From a bacterium (lineage in GTDB: Bacteria; Bacteroidota; Bacteroidia; Flavobacteriales_D; Sanyastnellaceae): 64,000 nt of DNA. Positions 58,697-64,000 of this stretch are shown piece after piece. Location: positions 100,953-164,952 of the forward strand of contig JAPOHG010000002.1 of assembly GCA_029979565.1 (NCBI GenBank). Direction: 5' to 3'. How positions within the stretch are numbered: position 1 is the first letter of the stretch; every line of letters starts with the position of its first letter. Both the position numbers and the translations under genes were made by a program. Under the pieces are notes generated by a model. That model ran no database searches. It saw only the letters and a program-made list of their open reading frames with translations, and had not been told where the DNA came from.

Positions 58697-61600
58697 ATGA
58701 GCGAGACGGAACACCGTAAAACCATATACCTCGGGCAACAGCCCTTACACCCATCCGATGCTGCTACATCAGGAGAGGAGGTCACCATAAAAGGAGAGAC
58801 TTTTTACAAAATCACGGCTGTGGACCGCATGCGTCCATTTTTCATGAGTATCGTCAGCCATTCTGACCACTGGATGTTCATCTCCAGCACCGGCGGATTG
58901 ACCGCTGGTCGGAAAAACAGCGACTTCGCCCTTTTCCCGTATTACACCGACGACAAGATTACCGAGTCTGCTGAGACCACCGGAAGCAAGACCATCATAC
59001 TCGTGGAGGAATCCAACCGGGAGTTGCTCTGGGAACCGTTCTCTTCTTTGTACCAAGGTGTGTACCGAATTGAGCGGAACTTGTACAAAAACGCCTACGG
59101 CAACAAGATCATTTTTGAGGAAATCAATGCGGATTTGAACCTGACATTCCGGTACCAATGGGCGCCCAGTGAACGCTTTGGTTTTGTGCGTCACGCCACG
59201 CTGGAATCAACGGCGAATGCGGCGATGTCGGTTCGTGTACTTGACGGGGTTCAAAACCTCCTACCATATGGAGTCCCACAAGGCCTTCAAGGCGGTTCAA
59301 GCAACCTCGTTGATGCGTACAAAAAGAGCGAGCTGGAAGGGGATACGCTCGGGATTTATGCCTTGAGTGCGCTGATTTCCGACAAAGCCGAACCCAGTGA
59401 ATCCCTGAAAGCCAATGTGGTTTGGTCCTTGGGGATGGAGCAACCGAAGGTGTTGTTGTGCTCCAAACAAGTAGCAGCATTTCGAACCGGAGCTGCCGTG
59501 GTGACTGAACGGGACCTCAAAGCAGAACGGGGTGCCTACCTCATTCAAGCGGACTTCGTGTTGGAGGCCGGCGCACCGAAGGACTGGATGATGGCTGCGG
59601 ACTTGGGCAAATCCATCCGTGACGTGATTCGGTTGCGGAGCGACTTGGAATCAATGAAGTCCTTGAAGCAGGACATTTTGGATGACATTGAAAAAGGATC
59701 GAAGGGGCTGATTTCGTTGATCGCGGCCAGTGACGGGTTGCAATTGACCGCCGATCGCCGCCGCAACATTCGCCACTTTGCGAACACCATGTTCAACGTG
59801 ATGCGCGGCGGGATTTTCGATGAAAACTATACCATTGAGAAAGCGGACTTCATGGCCTACATCGACCAGGCCAATCACAAGGTCTTCTTCAAGAAGTCAC
59901 CAGCCATGGCAACTTGGCCTGACCAGTTTGATTTGTTCTTCTTGCAAGATCAAGCGCGTGCAGACGACGACTTAAATTTCAAGCGACTTTGTGCGGAATA
60001 CCTGCCGTTGAAGTTCAGCCGTCGTCACGGCGACCCCAGTCGTCCTTGGAACAAGTTTAGCATCAACCTGCGAAACGAAGACGACGGCTCCAAAATCTTG
60101 GATTACCAGGGCAACTGGCGGGACATCTTCCAAAATTGGGAAGCGCTGGTGCACTCATACCCTGAGTTCATTGAGGGTATGATTTTTAAGTTTTTGAACG
60201 CGACGACATTTGATGGGTACAATCCATACCGCGTCTTCAAGGACGGGTTTGAGTGGGAGACCATTGAGCCGGACAATCCCTGGTCTTACATCGGATACTG
60301 GGGCGACCACCAGATCATTTACCTCTTGAAGTTCCTCGAGTTCTTGCAAGCGTATCACCCGGAGAAGCTCGACGAATATTTCGCCAACGACTCATTTGTT
60401 TACGCTAACGTTCCCTACCGCATCAAGCCGTACGAGGAATTGCTCAAGGATCCCAAGAACACCATTGAGTTCGATCACGAGCGTGAGGCTAGAATTGGAT
60501 TCAAGAAAGAGGAAATTGGCGGTGATGGAGCCTTGCTGCGTGAAGCGCACGTTTTTATCTACAAAGTGAATTTCGTTGAGAAAATCATGGCGACCATGCT
60601 GGCCAAAGTGGCCAACTTCATTCCGGAAGGAGGCATTTGGATGAACACCCAACGTCCCGAATGGAACGATGCCAACAACGCACTCGTTGGCAACGGGGTA
60701 TCCATGGTCACCTTGTGCTACTTGCGGCGCTTCATGGTGTATTTCCAAGATGTATTGTCTGCAACCGGTCACGAGGTAGTGCAGGTATCAGACGAGTTGC
60801 TGGCATGCTTCAATCGCATGAAGGCAACGTTATCCAACCAAGACGTCCTCTCTTCCCCTCGCATGACCAATGCCGATCGAAGGACCATTCTCGATGGGTT
60901 GGGGCGTGCAGCGAGCGACTACCGAGAGCAGATCTACACTTCGAATTTCGCTGGGCATAAATCGGCATTGAAGTTGTCTGATCTGGCAGATTTCATTGAC
61001 TCAGCATTGGCGTACTTAGAACACTCCATTGCCGCCAACAAGCGGGACGATGGACTTTACCACGCGTACAATTTGGTGACTGTTCAGTCCGATGGCGGAT
61101 TGGACATTACGTATCTGCCAGAAATGCTTGAAGGGCAAGTAGCGGTATTGAGTTCGGGATTGTTGGATGCAGAGGAGAGTTTAAGCGTATTGGACGCATT
61201 AAAAGCAAGTGCGCTCTTCCGAGAGGACCAATACAGCTACATCCTATACCCGAACAAGTCACTCCCTCGGTTCTTGGAAAAGAACAACATAGACCAGGAT
61301 GTCGTGGCAAAATCCCCATTGTTGTCAACGCTCGTGGCGGATGGAAATTCGGACATTGTGACACAGGATTGCAACGGAGGCTACCACTTCAATGGGAATT
61401 TCAACAACGTCAACGCCCTGCGTGCGGCATTGAAAACGCTCCCAGATTCCTATCAACCCCTTGTCGGAGCTCACCAATCTGAGGTTGAGGCCGCTTATGA
61501 GGGGATATTCAATCACAAAGCGTTCACAGGCCGTTCAGGCACGTTTTTCGGATACGAGGGCTTGGGGTCAATCTACTGGCACATGGTATCCAAGCTCCGA

Positions 61601-62158
61601 TTGGCAGCGTTTGAGGTGACCAATTCTGCTGTAGAATCAGGGGCTAGCGCTGATGTGGTGGGCCGCCTGTTTGATCACTACTTTGAAATCAATGCCGGCA
61701 TCGGTGCGCACAAATCCCCGGAGCTGTACGGCGCGTTCCCAACCGATCCGTATTCACACACGCCAGGAGGGAAGGGAGCTCAACAACCTGGCATGACCGG
61801 ACAGGTGAAGGAAGATTTGCTTTGCCGCTTTGGTGAACTCGGCGTTCGGGTTCAAGGAGGGCAGCTTCATTTTGATCGCTCCCTGATGCATGCTGAAGAA
61901 TTCCTCACCGCACCTGCGGTATTTGAGTATGTCGATGTAACCCAGCAAACGCAATCAATCGAATTGACTGCGGATAGCCTGGTGTACACCGTATGCCAAG
62001 TACCCGTTGTACACCAGCGAGGTGAAAAGGAAAGCATCGAAATCTCATGGAACGATGGCCGCACATCCCATGTCGATGGATTGGCATTGGACCGCGAGAC
62101 GAGCCGTAAGATTTTCCGAAGGTTGCACGAGGTTGTTCGATTGACAGTAACAGCTTAA
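58697..62158 (+). CDS. Large glycoside phosphorylase, GH94/GH149/GH161-like (probable beta-1,3-glucan phosphorylase)
   Basis: 1153 aa; WMFISSTGGLTAGRKNSDFALFPYYTDDKI; GIYALSALISDKAEP; catalytic-like IWMNTQRPEWNDANNALVGNGVSMVTLCYLRRF (compare WND of GH94 phosphorylases); HFNGNFNNVNAL; GRSGTFFGYEGLGSIYWHMVSKL; next to GH17. Confidence 0.75.
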   Translation: MSETEHRKTIYLGQQPLHPSDAATSGEEVTIKGETFYKITAVDRMRPFFMSIVSHSDHWMFISSTGGLTAGRKNSDFALFPYYTDDKITESAETTGSKTIILVEESNRELLWEPFSSLYQGVYRIERNLYKNAYGNKIIFEEINADLNLTFRYQWAPSERFGFVRHATLESTANAAMSVRVLDGVQNLLPYGVPQGLQGGSSNLVDAYKKSELEGDTLGIYALSALISDKAEPSESLKANVVWSLGMEQPKVLLCSKQVAAFRTGAAVVTERDLKAERGAYLIQADFVLEAGAPKDWMMAADLGKSIRDVIRLRSDLESMKSLKQDILDDIEKGSKGLISLIAASDGLQLTADRRRNIRHFANTMFNVMRGGIFDENYTIEKADFMAYIDQANHKVFFKKSPAMATWPDQFDLFFLQDQARADDDLNFKRLCAEYLPLKFSRRHGDPSRPWNKFSINLRNEDDGSKILDYQGNWRDIFQNWEALVHSYPEFIEGMIFKFLNATTFDGYNPYRVFKDGFEWETIEPDNPWSYIGYWGDHQIIYLLKFLEFLQAYHPEKLDEYFANDSFVYANVPYRIKPYEELLKDPKNTIEFDHEREARIGFKKEEIGGDGALLREAHVFIYKVNFVEKIMATMLAKVANFIPEGGIWMNTQRPEWNDANNALVGNGVSMVTLCYLRRFMVYFQDVLSATGHEVVQVSDELLACFNRMKATLSNQDVLSSPRMTNADRRTILDGLGRAASDYREQIYTSNFAGHKSALKLSDLADFIDSALAYLEHSIAANKRDDGLYHAYNLVTVQSDGGLDITYLPEMLEGQVAVLSSGLLDAEESLSVLDALKASALFREDQYSYILYPNKSLPRFLEKNNIDQDVVAKSPLLSTLVADGNSDIVTQDCNGGYHFNGNFNNVNALRAALKTLPDSYQPLVGAHQSEVEAAYEGIFNHKAFTGRSGTFFGYEGLGSIYWHMVSKLRLAAFEVTNSAVESGASADVVGRLFDHYFEINAGIGAHKSPELYGAFPTDPYSHTPGGKGAQQPGMTGQVKEDLLCRFGELGVRVQGGQLHFDRSLMHAEEFLTAPAVFEYVDVTQQTQSIELTADSLVYTVCQVPVVHQRGEKESIEISWNDGRTSHVDGLALDRETSRKIFRRLHEVVRLTVTA

Positions 62159-62165
62159 TTCCGAG

Positions 62166-63473
62166 ATGATGTGGCGATTCTCAGTTTCGAATGATAGCTT
62201 TATAGGCTTCAGGCTGCCGATATGGACAACGCGCCTTTCTGTGTTGTTTTTGAGCGCATTGGCTTCTTGTGGAATGGAAAATGAAATGAAGACGACGAAC
62301 GACCGCACGGCCGCTGAACTTCTTGGAAACCCTAGTTTTCCGGCTATGTCTTACGGCGGATACCGCGGGCTGAGTCGCACAGAACAACCTTCTTTGGACG
62401 AGTTGAAGGAAGACATGAAGATCCTTCATGCGATGGGGATTCGATTCTTGCGTACGTACAATGTGCAACTCCCACATGCTGGAAACGTGGTGCAAGCGAT
62501 TCACGATTTGAAGGAAGAGGACAAAAGCTTCGAGATGTACGTAATGCTCGGAGCGTGGATTGATTGCGCAGGTGCGTGGACGGATTCACCGGATCACAGC
62601 GTGGAAGACGCGGAGGCCAACACACAAGAAATCGAACGGGCTGTGGCATTGGCGGGGCAGTACCCGGACATTGTCAAGGTTATTGCCGTGGGCAATGAAG
62701 CGATGGTGCACTGGGCAGCTTCCTATTTTGTGGCACCGGGCGTGATTCTCCATTGGGTTAACCACCTGCAGTCGTTAAAGGCCGATGGCAGCCTGCCATC
62801 GGATTTGTGGATCACGTGCTCAGATAACTTTGCTTCTTGGGGCGGCGGCGGCTCGGAATACCACAATGAAGATTTGAATGCGCTGATTCAGGCGGTTGAC
62901 TACGTGTCGATGCACACATACCCGTTCCACGATACACATTACAATCCCGTGTTTTGGAGCGGTGAAGCCTTGGACGGCGTCGAAGCAGGCAAAGACAACA
63001 GCAGTGCGGTTGAAAACGCCATGGCCAGAGCAGTTGCCTATAGCCAAAACCAGTACGCTCAGGTGGTGGCTTATGTGCAAAGCATCGATGAGGACAAGCC
63101 TGTACACATTGGTGAAACGGGCTGGGCGAGCATCAGCGATGGATTCTATGGTCCAGAGGGCTCTCGGGCAGCAGACGAATTCAAACAAGCTTTGTTTTAC
63201 CATGGGATGCGGGATTGGACTCAAAGCGCGGGAATCAGTTGCTTCTTCTTCGAGGCCTTTGACGAACCTTGGAAAAGCGCTGCCAACCCTACGGATTCAG
63301 AAAATCATTTTGGCCTGTTCACGGTCGACGGCGAGGCGAAGTACGCCCTCTGGCCGTTGGTCAAAGACGGAGTCTTTGATGGACTCACCCGCAATGGACA
63401 TCCCATTCAAAGCTCGTACAACGGGGAGACCGAGCTGCTGAATCGTCACGTCTTGCACCCTGCACACCATTGA
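62166..63473 (+). CDS. GH17-family beta-1,3-glucanase-like protein
   Basis: FPAMSYGGYRGLSRTEQPSLDELKEDMKILHAMGIRFLRTYNVQ; VIAVGNEAMVHW (acid/base); KPVHIGETGWAS (nucleophile); CFFFEAFDEPWK...ENHFGLF. ATG start may lie downstream of 62166. Confidence 0.88.
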   Translation: MMWRFSVSNDSFIGFRLPIWTTRLSVLFLSALASCGMENEMKTTNDRTAAELLGNPSFPAMSYGGYRGLSRTEQPSLDELKEDMKILHAMGIRFLRTYNVQLPHAGNVVQAIHDLKEEDKSFEMYVMLGAWIDCAGAWTDSPDHSVEDAEANTQEIERAVALAGQYPDIVKVIAVGNEAMVHWAASYFVAPGVILHWVNHLQSLKADGSLPSDLWITCSDNFASWGGGGSEYHNEDLNALIQAVDYVSMHTYPFHDTHYNPVFWSGEALDGVEAGKDNSSAVENAMARAVAYSQNQYAQVVAYVQSIDEDKPVHIGETGWASISDGFYGPEGSRAADEFKQALFYHGMRDWTQSAGISCFFFEAFDEPWKSAANPTDSENHFGLFTVDGEAKYALWPLVKDGVFDGLTRNGHPIQSSYNGETELLNRHVLHPAHH

Positions 63474-63480
63474 ACGCCGC

Positions 63481-64000
63481 ATGAAATTCATTCAGTACAT
63501 CGCATTGGCCTCCATAGCGGGATTCCTCATCACCAGCGCGGTTTCTTGTCGATCGAACACCAGCACAAAGGTTTGGACCGCAGATGGTCAACTTCGCACG
63601 TCCAAAGGTATCCATCGCATTCAGGGCGTGTGCTACCATCCCGTAGCCATTGGAGATTCCGTGCGAAGCTTTTCCAATCTGTCCCAAGACTTGGCTCTGA
63701 TGAACGAGTTGGGGGTCAACACCATCCGCGTATATGAGCCCATTGCCTCTAAAGAAGTGCTCGATGAAATCAGCGAGGCCGGTGTGCGTGTCATCATGGG
63801 CTTCGGATACAACCAGAGCGGCACATTTGACATTCAATCAGGAACGTTCATTGATTATGTCAAGATGTTCAAGGACCATCCCGCTATTCTGGTATGGGAA
63901 TTGGGCAACGAGTACAATTTCCATCCCGAGTGGTTTGAGGGTGATATTCAAACGTGGTACGATGCTTTGTCAGCTGCCGTTGATGCCATTCACGCGGAGG
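63481..64000 (+). CDS. Clan-A TIM-barrel glycosidase-like lipoprotein (truncated at window end)
   Basis: Open frame MKFIQYIALASIAGFLITSAVSCRSNTSTKVWTADGQLRTSKGIHRIQGVCYHPVAIGDSVRSFSNLSQDLALMNELGVNTIRVYEP...ILVWELGNEYNFHP runs past the window end; lipobox-like SAVSC and NE acid/base motif. Confidence 0.75.
   Translation, partial: MKFIQYIALASIAGFLITSAVSCRSNTSTKVWTADGQLRTSKGIHRIQGVCYHPVAIGDSVRSFSNLSQDLALMNELGVNTIRVYEPIASKEVLDEISEAGVRVIMGFGYNQSGTFDIQSGTFIDYVKMFKDHPAILVWELGNEYNFHPEWFEGDIQTWYDALSAAVDAIHAE

Overview
The window is a dense chromosomal segment of about 50 CDSs. Its T9SS sorting domains, PorT- and PorE-like proteins, Gld proteins, SusC/SusD pair and long disordered Rho insertion point to a Bacteroidota (Flavobacteriia-like) bacterium; this placement is inference. 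Core genes include lgt, mtaB, rho, coaE, rpe, clpS, glnS, a CCA-adding enzyme, a TsaC-like gene, purC, phoH, xth, a trmN6-like gene and one tRNA with a CAT anticodon. There are two accessory carbohydrate regions. (1) About 17.1-37.2 kb is an alpha-glucan/maltodextrin utilisation locus: surface GH13, two SusE/F-position proteins, SusD, SusC, T9SS-secreted GH13, T9SS-secreted CotH-kinase/lamin-tail protein and a NUDIX-type regulator. These are divergent from pfkA, gapA, a BadF-type sugar kinase, pgmB and a GH65 maltose phosphorylase. (2) About 58.7-64.0 kb holds a large GH94/GH149/GH161-like glucan phosphorylase next to a GH17 beta-1,3-glucanase and a truncated clan-A glycosidase lipoprotein, which fits phosphorolytic laminarin use. 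The most notable new observation is a near-identical 15-bp inverted repeat, GTGTTGAAA[A/T]TACAC, about 38 bp upstream of both the NUDIX regulator and susC. It is a candidate operator for an undescribed maltodextrin/glycolysis regulon. Other points are a GldF-GldG single-chain fusion, a cysteine-poor ATE1/Bpt-like transferase near ClpS, and a LytTR regulator with a degenerate receiver. All identifications come from reading the sequence; no database search was run.
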